Shown one piece after another: positions 27,177 to 37,739 of a stretch of 64,000 bases of DNA. The notes below the pieces were generated by a model. The model saw only the letters and a list, made by a program, of their open reading frames with translations. It was not told the origin of the DNA and did no database searches. The stretch is from positions 248,001 to 312,000 of the forward strand of contig NZ_JARXVH010000012.1 in the NCBI RefSeq assembly GCF_029892565.1, given 5' to 3'. A program made the translations under genes and the position numbers. Each line of letters begins with the position of its first letter. The first letter of the stretch is position 1. Origin of the DNA: Streptomyces pseudovenezuelae. GTDB taxonomy: Bacteria > Actinomycetota > Actinomycetes > Streptomycetales > Streptomycetaceae.

Positions 27177-28506
27177 AGTGCTGCACCGCCCTGCCGTGCG
27201 AGGTGTCCAGCAGCGCGGGCACGCGTGCCTCGATCTCGGCCAGCAGCCCTGGCAGGTCCAGTGTCAGCAGCCGGCCGCCCTGCACCACGACCCGACCGTC
27301 CACGACGACCGTGCGCACATCGCTCGCCCGGGCGCTGTAGACCAGGGCCGCCACCGGGTCGTGCACCGGCCGGCAGTGTGCTCCGCCCAGGTCGACCAGC
27401 ACGATGTCCCCGGCCCGGCCCGGCTCCAGCGCGCCGATCCGGTCGCCGAGTCCGAGCGCCGCGGCCCCGCCGCGCGTGGCCAGCCGGATCGTGTCGGAGA
27501 CCGTCATCCAGGTGGCGTCCCGCTCCGCCTGCTTCTGGGTCAGCGCGACCAGCCGCATCGCCTCCCACACGTCCAGCGTGTTGTGCCCGGCCGCCCCGTC
27601 CGTTCCGGCCCCGACGGCAACTCCCGCGCCCAGCAGGCTCCTTACCGGAGTGAGCGGGGACAGGGCGTGCTTCAGATAGACCTTCGGGCAGCAGGCCACA
27701 CCGGTACGGTCCCGGTGCGCCGCCAGCGTCGGCAGGTCTTCGGGGACGATGCCGCAGCCGTGCGCGATCAGCGCGCCCGCGTCCAGCACGCCGGTCCGCT
27801 CCAGCACCGTGATGGGGGTGATGCCGCGCCGCGCCAGGCTCGACTCGGTCTGCTCCAGGTGCTCGGCGGCGTGGATGTGGATCCGCAGGCCCGTCTCCCG
27901 GGCGAGGTCCGCGAGCCGGACCAGGTCCGCGTCGTCGACGGTGTAGGGCGCGTGCGGGCCGAGCGAGGCGGTGACCCGCCCGTCGCCGGTGCCGTGCAGG
28001 GCCGCGGCGACCTCGGCGCTCTCCTCCAGCGCGGCGCGGCCCCGGCTGCTGAAGTACGTCGGCGCGATGTCGGCCCGGATTCCGGTGCGTACGACGGCGT
28101 CGGCGATCCGCTCGGCGTGGAAGTAGTGGTCGGCGAACGTGGTCACCCCGCCGAGCAGCATCTCCGCGCAGGCCAGCGCCGCGCCGAGGCCGATGTCGGC
28201 GGGGGTGAGGTTGACCTCCATGGGCCACACCCGCTCGTTGAACCAGTCCTCGACGCTCACGTCCTCGGCGGCGCCGCGCATCAGCGTCATCGGGCCGTGC
28301 GTGTGGGCGTTCACCAGCCCGGGTACGGCGACCAGTCCCGTACCGTCCACGATCTGTGCCCCGGTGGCGGCCGGCCCGGAGCCCGCCGGGCCCGTCCAGG
28401 CGATCACTCCGTCCTCGACCAGGATGTCCTGGCCGGGTTCCACTCGGCAGGGCCCCCGCTCGGGCACGACGAGCACCGAGCAGGAGGTCACCATCAGTCG
28501 GCGCAT
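27166..28506 (-). CDS. amidohydrolase, MTA/SAH-deaminase or nucleobase-deaminase type
   Basis: 446 residues of the ATZ/TRZ branch. Metal and substrate motifs in order: NAHTHGPM (His68, His70), LGPHAPYTV, IHIHAAEH, LIAHGCGI and GTDGAAGHNTLDVWEAMRL, matching the 5'-methylthioadenosine/S-adenosylhomocysteine deaminase (MtaD) layout. It should hydrolytically deaminate a purine nucleoside or base. The ATG (MRRLMVTS) was chosen because read-through further upstream lies in another gene's antisense space. First gene of the salvage unit, behind an operator-containing promoter. Guanine, cytosine or melamine-type deaminase activity cannot be excluded. Confidence 0.82.
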   Translation of the reverse strand: MRRLMVTSCSVLVVPERGPCRVEPGQDILVEDGVIAWTGPAGSGPAATGAQIVDGTGLVAVPGLVNAHTHGPMTLMRGAAEDVSVEDWFNERVWPMEVNLTPADIGLGAALACAEMLLGGVTTFADHYFHAERIADAVVRTGIRADIAPTYFSSRGRAALEESAEVAAALHGTGDGRVTASLGPHAPYTVDDADLVRLADLARETGLRIHIHAAEHLEQTESSLARRGITPITVLERTGVLDAGALIAHGCGIVPEDLPTLAAHRDRTGVACCPKVYLKHALSPLTPVRSLLGAGVAVGAGTDGAAGHNTLDVWEAMRLVALTQKQAERDATWMTVSDTIRLATRGGAAALGLGDRIGALEPGRAGDIVLVDLGGAHCRPVHDPVAALVYSARASDVRTVVVDGRVVVQGGRLLTLDLPGLLAEIEARVPALLDTSHGRAVQHYDP

Positions 28507-28532
28507 GATGCGGGTCCTTCCGTCCGAACCGG

Positions 28533-28561
28533 ACGCTAAGGACCCAAAACGTTTTGCACAA
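28533..28561 (-). promoter_or_regulatory. putative promoter with LacI operator copy 2 (upstream of amidohydrolase)
   Basis: On the minus strand TTGTGC and TAGCGT, 17 bp apart, fit a vegetative -35/-10 pair. The 14-mer operator (28544-28557, CCAAAACGTTTTGC as written on the plus strand) lies between them, where a bound LacI protein would block RNA polymerase. The match to copy 1 is exact, in reverse orientation. The amidohydrolase ATG is 27 bp after the -10. Confidence 0.75.
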
Positions 28562-28652
28562 CCCTTGCAGGACTTGTCGCAGCGGCATGCCACTGCCCGG
28601 ACGGGAAGCCGTCCGGGCAGCGCGGGCCGGTGGAGCGGGTCGCCGGCGCGGG

Positions 28653-30543
<1,891 letters not shown>

Positions 30544-30569
<26 letters not shown>

Positions 30570-31482
30570 GGAACCTGTCCACCTCGACGTCGTCGAGCAC
30601 GGCGAGCGCGTCCTCGGTGAGCACCGCGAGCGAGCAGTACAGGGAGATCAGATAGGAGGCGATGGCACTGCGGTCGATCTGCATGAACCGCACCGACAGC
30701 CCCATCCCCTGCTCACCCGAGAGCCCGGGCTGGAAGAGTCCGACCACGCCCTGGCGGGACTCGCCGGTGCGCAGCAGCAGGAACTTGGTCTTCCCGTTCG
30801 CCAGCGGGACCTTGTCCGACGGGATGATCGGCAGTCCGCGCCAGGTCAGGAACTGCGAGCCGAACATGCTCACCGTGGCCGGCGGCACACCGCGCCGGGT
30901 GCACTCCCGGCCGAACGCGGCGATGCCTTCCGGGTGGGTGAGGAAGAAGGCCGGCTGCTTCCACACCTTCGTGATCAGGGCGTCCAGATCATCCGGCGTC
31001 GGCGGCCCGCCCAGCGTGGAGATGCGCTGGCTGTCCGCCGTGCTGGCCAGCATCCCGTAGTCCGGGCTGTTGATCAGCTCGCCCTCCTGGTGCTCCTTCA
31101 CCGCCTCGATGGTCAGCCGCAGTTGCTGTGCGGTCTGGTTGTGCGGGCTGGAGTACAGGTCGGCGATCCGGGTGTGCAGGTCCAGGACCGTCTGGACGGC
31201 CTTGAGCCGGTAGGTCCGGGGCTCCTGCGAGTAGTCGACGAAGGTGTCGGGCAGCGGCGACTCGTCGTAGTTGTCGCACTCGATGCGGACCGACTCGGGG
31301 TGGACGACCTTGTTCACCTGGTAGATGCCGGCCTCGACCGGTACCCACGACATCAGGTGCACCAGCCAGCGAGGCGTGATGGAGGACATCTGCGGAACGG
31401 TCTTGGTGGCGTTCGCCAGGGTCCGTGCCGCGGGGTCGCTCACCGACATCGATCGCGACGGGGGATGCGCGGTCGTGGTCAT
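30544..31482 (-). CDS. family 2A encapsulin nanocompartment shell protein (SrpI-like)
   Basis: 312 residues with the HK97-like major-capsid fold of SrpI-type family 2A shells. Recognised segments are MSSITPRWLVHLMSWVPVEA, QVNKVVHPESV, the AFFLTHPEGIAAFGREC region and the C-terminal MGLSVRFMQIDRSAIASYL. No cyclic-nucleotide-binding domain is inserted, which argues for 2A rather than 2B. Shells of this type self-assemble in the cytoplasm; one from Acinetobacter baumannii was reported to store elemental sulfur made by its desulfurase cargo. The ATG has AAAGGAG eight bases upstream. It leads a two-gene operon with the cargo and is divergent from a LysR gene. Confidence 0.95.
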
Positions 31483-31661
31483 ACAGCGTCTCCTTTCCGC
31501 GCCCGGGGGAAAGCGGGCACGCGTGAGGGAGTGAGATCGCCGACGGGGGTGTGCGGTCTCGAACTCGCTCGCACCAACTATCGATTCACCCTCGCAGTGG
31601 CCCCGGTAGCGGTCCAATGCGTGTTTTCGAGGCTTTCATCGACGAGGGCTATCATTCGCGC

Positions 31662-32564
31662 ATGATCGACCTGAGTCGGCTGCGTGTGCTGGTCGCCGTC
31701 GCCCGTGAGGGTTCGATCACGGCAGCCGCGGAGGCGTTGCACTACGCCCAGCCGTCGGTCAGCCATCAGCTCGCCAAGCTGGAGGCCGAGGTCGGCGTAC
31801 CGCTGTTGCAGCGGATGGGGCGCGGTATCCGGCTCACCGACGCGGGCCGGCTGCTGGTGGACCGCGCCGAGTCGATCCTCGCGCAGGTCGAGTCGGTGCA
31901 CGCGGAACTGGACGAGCTGGCCGGCCTGCGCACCGGCCGGGTCCGACTGGCCGCCTTCCCCTCCGCGCTGGCCACCCTGGTGCCGCTCGTGGCGGCCCGC
32001 GTCTTCGACCGCCATCCCGGCATCGAGCTCATCCTGCGCGAGGCCGAACCGCCGGACGCGCTCAGCGCCCTGCGCAACAACGACGTCGACGTGGCGCTGA
32101 TCTTCGAGCACGGCGACCCGCCCCTGCGCGATCGCCGCGACACCACGATGACGCCGCTGCTCGAAGAGCCGTTGTACGTGGTCACGCCGACGGACCGCAC
32201 CTGGGACGGGCCTCGGGCGGAGCTGGCCACCTACGCGGAGACCCGTTGGATAGCCGGATGCGAACGCTGCCGCGAGCATCTCGTCGCGGCCTGCGGGCGG
32301 GCCGGGTTCACGCCGATCGTCGAGTTCGAGACCGATGACTACGTCGCCGTGCAGGCGCTCGTCGCGGCCGGTCTCGGCGTGAGCCTGCTGCCCGGCCTCA
32401 CCCTCCTCGCCAACCGGCACCCCGGGGTCCGGCTCGACCGGATCGCCGGCATGCGCAGACAGGTCGTGGCCGCGGTGCACGGCAAACCGCCCGCGTCCCA
32501 ACCCGCCCAGGTGCTCCTCGACGCCCTCAACGCGACGGTCTCCGAACCGGAATGGCCGACCTGA
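31662..32564 (+). CDS. LysR family transcriptional regulator, divergent from encapsulin operon
   Basis: 300 residues: winged HTH at about residues 3-60 (MIDLSRLRVLVAVAREGSIT, then PSVSHQLAKLEAEVGVPLLQR) and a LysR substrate-binding domain. The ATG was chosen because the HTH begins right after it. LysR proteins commonly control the divergent neighbour, which here is the encapsulin shell gene 179 bp away. A sulfur-related ligand would be logical, by analogy with CysB, but nothing in the sequence proves it. The substrate domain has a C-x2-C pair (GCERCREH), which could be redox active or metal binding. Confidence 0.88.
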   Translation: MIDLSRLRVLVAVAREGSITAAAEALHYAQPSVSHQLAKLEAEVGVPLLQRMGRGIRLTDAGRLLVDRAESILAQVESVHAELDELAGLRTGRVRLAAFPSALATLVPLVAARVFDRHPGIELILREAEPPDALSALRNNDVDVALIFEHGDPPLRDRRDTTMTPLLEEPLYVVTPTDRTWDGPRAELATYAETRWIAGCERCREHLVAACGRAGFTPIVEFETDDYVAVQALVAAGLGVSLLPGLTLLANRHPGVRLDRIAGMRRQVVAAVHGKPPASQPAQVLLDALNATVSEPEWPT

Positions 32565-32585
32565 CGTGGGTGAGGTGCGGCAGGT

Positions 32586-33389
32586 TCAGGGTCGGTAGAC
32601 CATCCCCGGCCGCGGCTTGGCCGGGGCGAGCAGTTGGGACACCGTGACGATGGTGTAGCCGCGCCGCTGAAGCGCCTTGATGATCCCCGGAACGGCGGGC
32701 ACGGTTCCCTTGTGCAGGTCGTGCAGCAGGATGACGCCGTCGCGGTGGGTCTGGTCTAGCACGCGTTGGGTGATCAGCGCCGAGTCGGTCGTCTCGTAGT
32801 CCTTGGCCGTGACGCTCCACAGCACCTGCGCCAGACCCAACTCCCGGCAGATCTTGGACACTTGGCGGTTGGTGCGGCCCTGCGGCGGGCGCATCAGGAC
32901 GGGCTTGGTGCCGGTGATCTTCGCGATGGCGTCCTGCGTGCGGGTCAGCTCCCGGCGGGCGTCTGCCGTGCCGATCCGCGTCAACACCTTGTGGTTCCAG
33001 GTGTGGTTGCCGATCTCGTGGCCCTCGTCCGCGATGCGGCGGATGATCTCCGGGTACTTGGCGATGTGGCCCTTGCCCTGGAGGAAGAACGTCGCGTGGA
33101 GACGGTCCCGCTCAAGGATGTCCAGGAGACGGGGAGTTGTGGGGCTGGGGCCGCCGTCGAAGGTGAGGGCCACGCACTTCGCCCTGCGGCAGTCGACCGA
33201 CCCGGCGGCCACCGGTCCCGACGCCTTGTTCCGGGCGGCTCGTGGCGAGGTGTGGTCGTACGTCGTGACGGTCAGGGCCAGCGTCAGGGTCACGGCGAGG
33301 ACGGTGGTGGCGGTTGCCGCGAGGGCGATGAGGAGGCGCGAGCGTCGTATGCGCAACGGTCCTGTGCGCCTGCGCAGGTGAAAGGGCAT
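32586..33389 (-). CDS. polysaccharide deacetylase (NodB domain, membrane-anchored)
   Basis: 267 residues: Arg-rich N-terminus, one membrane segment (about residues 19-41), then a CE4 NodB domain. Motif 1 reads TFDGGPSP instead of TFDDGP, so the second Asp, normally a zinc ligand, is Gly; motif 2 NHTWNH and motif 3 RPPQGRTN are intact. Probably acts on peptidoglycan or another cell-surface glycan; the TFDGGP variant makes activity less certain. It is 76 bp downstream of the ABC-2 permease gene on the same strand and ends 21 bp from the convergent LysR gene. Confidence 0.85.
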   Translation of the reverse strand: MPFHLRRRTGPLRIRRSRLLIALAATATTVLAVTLTLALTVTTYDHTSPRAARNKASGPVAAGSVDCRRAKCVALTFDGGPSPTTPRLLDILERDRLHATFFLQGKGHIAKYPEIIRRIADEGHEIGNHTWNHKVLTRIGTADARRELTRTQDAIAKITGTKPVLMRPPQGRTNRQVSKICRELGLAQVLWSVTAKDYETTDSALITQRVLDQTHRDGVILLHDLHKGTVPAVPGIIKALQRRGYTIVTVSQLLAPAKPRPGMVYRP

Positions 33390-33404
33390 GGGAAGTCTCT
33401 CCCT

Positions 33405-33452
33405 GGAACGCGGGAACGCGGGAACGTGGGAATGCGGGGATGCGGGAACGGG
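33405..33452. repeat. six tandem 8-bp repeats before the deacetylase gene
   Basis: Consecutive octamers on the plus strand: GGAACGCG twice, GGAACGTG, GGAATGCG, GGGATGCG and GGAACGGG. They begin 15 bp upstream of the deacetylase start codon and fill most of the gap to the ABC-2 permease stop. Such a tract could vary in length and alter translation. No protein is evident in it. Confidence 0.75.
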
Positions 33453-33465
33453 TGTCGGGTGACGG

Positions 33466-34479
33466 TCAGGCCGCGCGGTGGCGGATCCACCAGACGCACA
33501 GCCCGGTGAGCGCTGCCGCCAGCAGCAGGCACAGACCGGTCTCGGCCCACTGCAGGGGCCACAGGTGGGACGACGGGTGGAACTCCGCCCAGCGGCCCGT
33601 CCGGCCGTGCTGCACAAGGCACTTGGCGTAGTCGTCGGCCGCGTAGCAGTCGGGCAGATCCGGCACCCGGCGTCCGGCCGCGTCGACCGCGCCCTCGGCG
33701 AGCACCCACGCGTTGGCCGGAGCCGGGGAGTCGGTCGTGTGCTGGACCGTGGCCAGGGTGGTGGGCAGCAGATGGCCCCGGAGCGAGTGCAGCAGGTACA
33801 TCGCGCCCGCGCTCAGGACGACGGTCGCGCCCATCGCCAGGACGGTGCGGCGCAGGATCAGGCCCGCGGTCACGCCGATGAGCAGGGACAGCACGGACAG
33901 GCCGACCACGACGGGCCCGACACCGTCGTACGGATACCACTGCCACCAGGGGAACCAGCCGCCCAGCAGGGACCCCGCCGGCTGCCACCACCAGGTCATC
34001 GCGGCGGCGATCGTCCCGCTGATCAGGACCGTCAGGACCACGGGGACGAGCAGCTTGGCCGCGAACCAGCGCAGCCGGGTGACGGACTGCGTGCACACGG
34101 TCCGGTACGTGCCGGACTCAAACTCCTGTGCCAGCTGGGGGCCGCCGAGGAAGACGCCGAAGACCAACGGCAGCGCCAGCATGGCCTGGAGCGGGCGGCG
34201 CATCGGGAACTGGTACGTCTGCGTAAAGGAGTTGAGCTTGTGGGAGCACTCCCCGGCCGGAACGGTGGTGCCCCGGCAGGCGTCGATGTGGCCCTGCGCG
34301 ATGGCGGTCGTCATCTCCTGGTGCCGCACGATCGCGTACGCCGCGACGGCGACCGCGACGCCGATACCGATCCAGAACGCCAGCCGGTTCTGCCGCCAGA
34401 CCAGCCAGGTCAGCCCTCGGAGCCGTAGTCCCGAACTGGTCCGTGCCGAGGGGCGGTTGACGGTCAGGGACCCGCTCAT
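33466..34479 (-). CDS. ABC-2 type transporter permease
   Basis: 337-residue membrane protein with about six helices, beginning LRLRGLTWLVWRQNRLAFW, and a large external loop after the first helix with two Cys (IDACRG, GECSHK). A second loop near the C-terminus contains DCYAADDYAKC. This is the membrane subunit of an exporter together with the preceding ATPase, to which it is fused by an ATGA overlap. Similar pairs in Streptomyces often act in antibiotic or envelope-stress resistance; the substrate here is unknown. Confidence 0.85.
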   Translation of the reverse strand: MSGSLTVNRPSARTSSGLRLRGLTWLVWRQNRLAFWIGIGVAVAVAAYAIVRHQEMTTAIAQGHIDACRGTTVPAGECSHKLNSFTQTYQFPMRRPLQAMLALPLVFGVFLGGPQLAQEFESGTYRTVCTQSVTRLRWFAAKLLVPVVLTVLISGTIAAAMTWWWQPAGSLLGGWFPWWQWYPYDGVGPVVVGLSVLSLLIGVTAGLILRRTVLAMGATVVLSAGAMYLLHSLRGHLLPTTLATVQHTTDSPAPANAWVLAEGAVDAAGRRVPDLPDCYAADDYAKCLVQHGRTGRWAEFHPSSHLWPLQWAETGLCLLLAAALTGLCVWWIRHRAA

Positions 34480-35405
34480 ACGGTCACCTCGCGCCGCGCG
34501 CCGGCACGTGCCGTGGGCGTGATCAGCGGTGGTGCGTCGTCCGTCCGCAGATGCGCCAGCAGCAGTTCCTCCAGGCTCGGCAGGACCGGCTCGACGTCCG
34601 CCGTCAGTGGTCCCCGTGGGCGGATCAGTGCCGTGGTGCGGCCGCCCGCGCTGCGGGTCTCGACGGTCGTCTGGCCGGGCAGTTTCGCCAACCGGTCCGC
34701 GTGCGCGTCGGGGGCGGAGACGGTCCGGTGGGCGCCGATGAGTTCGGCCACGTCGCCGGCGAGCCTGACCGTGCCGTTGTTGATCAGGACCAGGAAGTCA
34801 CAGGCGCCCTCCAGTTCGGAGACCAGGTGGGAGGACATCACGACGGTCGAGCCGTGCCGGGCGGCCTCGGTCATCAGCGTGTCCGTCATCTGGCGCCGGA
34901 CCAGCGGGTCCAGATCGGCCATCGGTTCGTCGAGCAGCAGCAGCCGGGGCCGCTTCCCCAGGGCCAGCGCGAAGGCCACCCGGGTGCGCTGGCCGCCGGA
35001 CAGGGTGCCGACCCGGGCGTCCATCGGGACGTTGCCCGCGGCGATGACGCGTTCGGCGGTCTCCTGGTGCCAGATCGGATTCAGCTCGCGGCCGATGCGC
35101 AGCGTGTCGGAGACCCGGAAGCGCGTGTACAGCGCCTTCTCCTGACTCAGGAACGCGGTGTGCTGCCGGGCCTCGGCGGACCGGGCCGCCTGCCCGCCCA
35201 GCCGGATGGTGCCGGTGCTCGGCTCCAGCAGACCGGCGGCCAGCGAGAGCAGGGTCGTCTTGCCGGCGCCGTTCGGGCCGACCAGCGCGCAGATCCGCCC
35301 GGCCGGCAGCCGGAACGAGCAGTCCCGCAAGGCCCAGCCCCGGCGGTACCGCCTGCCGAGGCCGACCGCCTCCAGCGCATCGGGGGAATCGGTTCTATTG
35401 GTCAT
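34476..35405 (-). CDS. ABC transporter ATP-binding protein (exporter type)
   Basis: 309 residues. Walker A GPNGAGKTT, signature LSGGQRTR, Walker B LLLLDEPMADLDP and H-loop SSHLVSELE are complete. A C-terminal extension of about 90 residues resembles the accessory part of YtrB/BcrA-like ATPases. It is coupled to the permease gene and divergent from a histidine kinase gene; two direct repeats in the shared promoter region suggest joint control by that two-component system. Confidence 0.9.
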   Translation of the reverse strand: MTNRTDSPDALEAVGLGRRYRRGWALRDCSFRLPAGRICALVGPNGAGKTTLLSLAAGLLEPSTGTIRLGGQAARSAEARQHTAFLSQEKALYTRFRVSDTLRIGRELNPIWHQETAERVIAAGNVPMDARVGTLSGGQRTRVAFALALGKRPRLLLLDEPMADLDPLVRRQMTDTLMTEAARHGSTVVMSSHLVSELEGACDFLVLINNGTVRLAGDVAELIGAHRTVSAPDAHADRLAKLPGQTTVETRSAGGRTTALIRPRGPLTADVEPVLPSLEELLLAHLRTDDAPPLITPTARAGARREVTV

Positions 35406-35475
35406 GCCGGAACGCTAAAAGCACAGGTCAACGGCCCGCTTCGGCGCAAAGTCGGTGCTTGCGCCGTCCCGTACC

Positions 35476-35500
35476 GACCAAAGTCTCCAGACCAAAGTCT
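35476..35500. promoter_or_regulatory. direct repeat GACCAAAGTCT x2 in divergent ABC/kinase promoter
   Basis: Two exact 11-bp copies of GACCAAAGTCT start 14 bp apart, with a weaker match CGCAAAGTCGG near 35446. They lie between the ABC exporter start and the histidine kinase start. Tandem half-sites of this kind are typical of NarL/LiaR-class response regulator binding, and the cognate regulator gene is two genes away. Confidence 0.6.
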
Positions 35501-35539
35501 GTACGGCGCCGGTCGGCGACCGTTCTACATTTGTCGCTT

Positions 35540-36754
35540 GTGAGCGGTTACCGACGTGAGAAAACCATCGACCTCGGCATAGTGGTGCTGGCCCTCGTAC
35601 TGTCGGCCGCCCTCTCCCTGGTCCAGATCAGGGGCGACCTGACGCTGAGCCCGGGCCTGGGTTCCGGCACCTGGCCGTTCGACCGGCTGACCTTCTCGTC
35701 GCCGCTGCTGCTCGGTTTCACCTGGGCGATCAACCCGATCTCCCTCATCGCCGTCGGCATGCTGTGGTGGCGCAGACGCCGGCCGACCGCGGTCGCCGTC
35801 GTGGCCATAGCCGCGGCGACGATCACCCCGGCCGTGGTGCCGCTGATCGTGGCGCTCTTCACGGTCGCGGCCCTCAAGCCCCCGCGCACCATCCTGACCA
35901 TCGCCCTGCTGGCACTGCTGCCGATCCCCGTCCACTTCCTGACCAGCCCCTACGTCTCCGGAGTGCCGATCGCCAACGCGGTGATCCTGGCCGTCCTGAT
36001 CGCCGCCGCGATCGGCTGGGGCCTGTTCGTCCGCTCCCTGAGCGAGCGCACCGAGCGGGCCGAGGCGGAGGCGGTGCTGCGGGCCCAGCGCGCCCAGCGG
36101 GAGGCCAGGGAGGACATCGCGCGGGAGATGCACGACGTCCTGGCCCACCGGCTCTCGCTGCTGAGCGTCCACGCGGGTGCGCTGGAGTTCAACGCCGGCG
36201 CGTCCGTGCAGGAGACCTCCCGCGCCGCCGCCGTGATCAGGGAGAGCTCGCACCAGGCTCTGGAGGATCTGCAGGTGGTGCTCCAGGTACTGCGGTCACC
36301 GGCCGCCGAGAAGGCCGTCGTCGCGGACGGCACCACCGCCACCCGCCCCGCACAGACCGGCCTCGCCGAGGTGCCCGACCTGGTCAGGGAGTCGCAGAAC
36401 GCCGGGATGAAGGTCGACCTCGACATGGGCCGCGTCGGGCCGGGCGGCGGTCCGACGGGTATCGCCGGGCTCACGGCCTACCGGATCGTCCAGGAAGGGC
36501 TGACGAACGCCAGAAAGCACGCCCACGGTTCGCCGGTCAGGGTCACGGTCACGGTGGAGGGCGGCCCCGGCGACGGCCTCACCCTGGAGCTGACCAACCC
36601 AGCCGTACGAGGTGGCGCGCGCGACGGCATCCCGGGGGCCGGCCAGGGGCTGATCGGCCTCGCGGAGCGCGTCACGCTGGCGGGCGGCCGGTTCAGTCAC
36701 GGCAAGGACGGAGCCGAGTACGTGCTGCGCGCCTGGCTACCCTGGCCGGCATGA
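35540..36754 (+). CDS. sensor histidine kinase (NarL-type partner, HisKA_3)
   Basis: 404 residues. Four or five membrane helices in the first 170 residues form the sensor, followed by a HisKA_3 dimerisation domain with the phosphoacceptor in REMHDVLAHRLS (His198) and a HATPase domain with the N-box ending VQEGLTNARKHA and a G-box GAGQGLIGLAERV. The GTG (VSGYRREKTI) is preferred because the first helix starts just after it. It is coupled to its response regulator by ATGA and divergent from the ABC exporter it probably controls. Confidence 0.88.
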   Translation: MSGYRREKTIDLGIVVLALVLSAALSLVQIRGDLTLSPGLGSGTWPFDRLTFSSPLLLGFTWAINPISLIAVGMLWWRRRRPTAVAVVAIAAATITPAVVPLIVALFTVAALKPPRTILTIALLALLPIPVHFLTSPYVSGVPIANAVILAVLIAAAIGWGLFVRSLSERTERAEAEAVLRAQRAQREAREDIAREMHDVLAHRLSLLSVHAGALEFNAGASVQETSRAAAVIRESSHQALEDLQVVLQVLRSPAAEKAVVADGTTATRPAQTGLAEVPDLVRESQNAGMKVDLDMGRVGPGGGPTGIAGLTAYRIVQEGLTNARKHAHGSPVRVTVTVEGGPGDGLTLELTNPAVRGGARDGIPGAGQGLIGLAERVTLAGGRFSHGKDGAEYVLRAWLPWPA

Positions 36755-37434
36755 TCCGTGTGCTGCTCGTCGACGACGACCCGCTGGTCCGCTCAGGACT
36801 CCGGCTGATGCTCAGCGGCGCCGACGACATCGAGGTCGTGGCCGAGGCGGCGGACGGCGGCGAGGTGCTCGCACTGGTCGACGAGCACGCCCCCGACCTG
36901 GTGCTGATGGACATCCGGATGCCCGGCGTGGACGGCCTGGAGGCGACCAGGCTGCTCCGCGCCCGCGCCCACGCCGGTGAACCGGCGTCCGCACCAGCCG
37001 TCGTCATGCTCACGACCTTCAAGGACGACGAACAGATCCTCACCGCCCTGCGCGCCGGCGCGGCCGGTTTCCTGCTCAAGCACACCCCGCCCGCCGAGAT
37101 CGTCGCGGCGGTGCGCCGGGTGAAGGCGGGCGAGCCGGTGCTCTCCCCCGCGGTGACCGAACAGCTCATCGCCCGGGTCACCCAGGGCGGCGACGGAACA
37201 GGCCCGCGCCGACCGGAGACCGCCGAGGCCCGCGTCCGGCTCGACCGCCTGGGCGACCGGGAACGGGAGGTCGCGGTGGCCGTGGGCCAGGGCAGGACCA
37301 ACGCGGAGATCGCCGCCGAGCTGTACATGAGCGTGGCCACCGTCAAGGCCCACGTCTCCCACATCCTCACCAAGCTGGAACACACCAACCGGGTCCAGAT
37401 CGCCCTGACCGTGCACTACGCCGGACTGGTCTGA
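36751..37434 (+). CDS. LuxR/NarL family response regulator
   Basis: 227 residues: receiver domain with acidic pocket VDDDP and phosphoacceptor Asp54 in LVLMDIRMPG, then a LuxR-type HTH (LGDREREVAVAVGQG, SVATVKAHVSHIL) at the C-terminus. The linker of about 20 residues is polar. The start overlaps the kinase stop as ATGA. It probably binds the GACCAAAGTCT repeats upstream of the kinase and the ABC exporter. Confidence 0.92.
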   Translation: MIRVLLVDDDPLVRSGLRLMLSGADDIEVVAEAADGGEVLALVDEHAPDLVLMDIRMPGVDGLEATRLLRARAHAGEPASAPAVVMLTTFKDDEQILTALRAGAAGFLLKHTPPAEIVAAVRRVKAGEPVLSPAVTEQLIARVTQGGDGTGPRRPETAEARVRLDRLGDREREVAVAVGQGRTNAEIAAELYMSVATVKAHVSHILTKLEHTNRVQIALTVHYAGLV

Positions 37435-37739
37435 CCCTCCGCACACGGAACAGCCGGACCAGCCTGAACAGCCGGACCGGATCGAACAGTTGGAGACGAG
37501 ACGCGACACCCAGCCCGGTCCCCCACGGCTCCTGGACCTCGCCGATCACAGCGGATCCGGCGTCACGCGGAATGACCGCGGGCCAGATCGCGGCACCCTG
37601 CTATCTCAGCTTCCAGGGCGACGGGTTGTGGTGGACCGAACCGCGCCCGCGAGAGAGGCGCGCGCAGGCTGGCGCCGCCGTGCGCCCACATTCCTGCCCG
37701 AGCTGCGCGAGGCCTTCGACGGAACTCCGTGAGCGGCAC

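Noticed and set aside
33405..33452. Possible CRISPR-like repeat array
   Set aside because: Units are 8 bp and abut directly with no spacers and no cas genes, so it is a simple tandem repeat.
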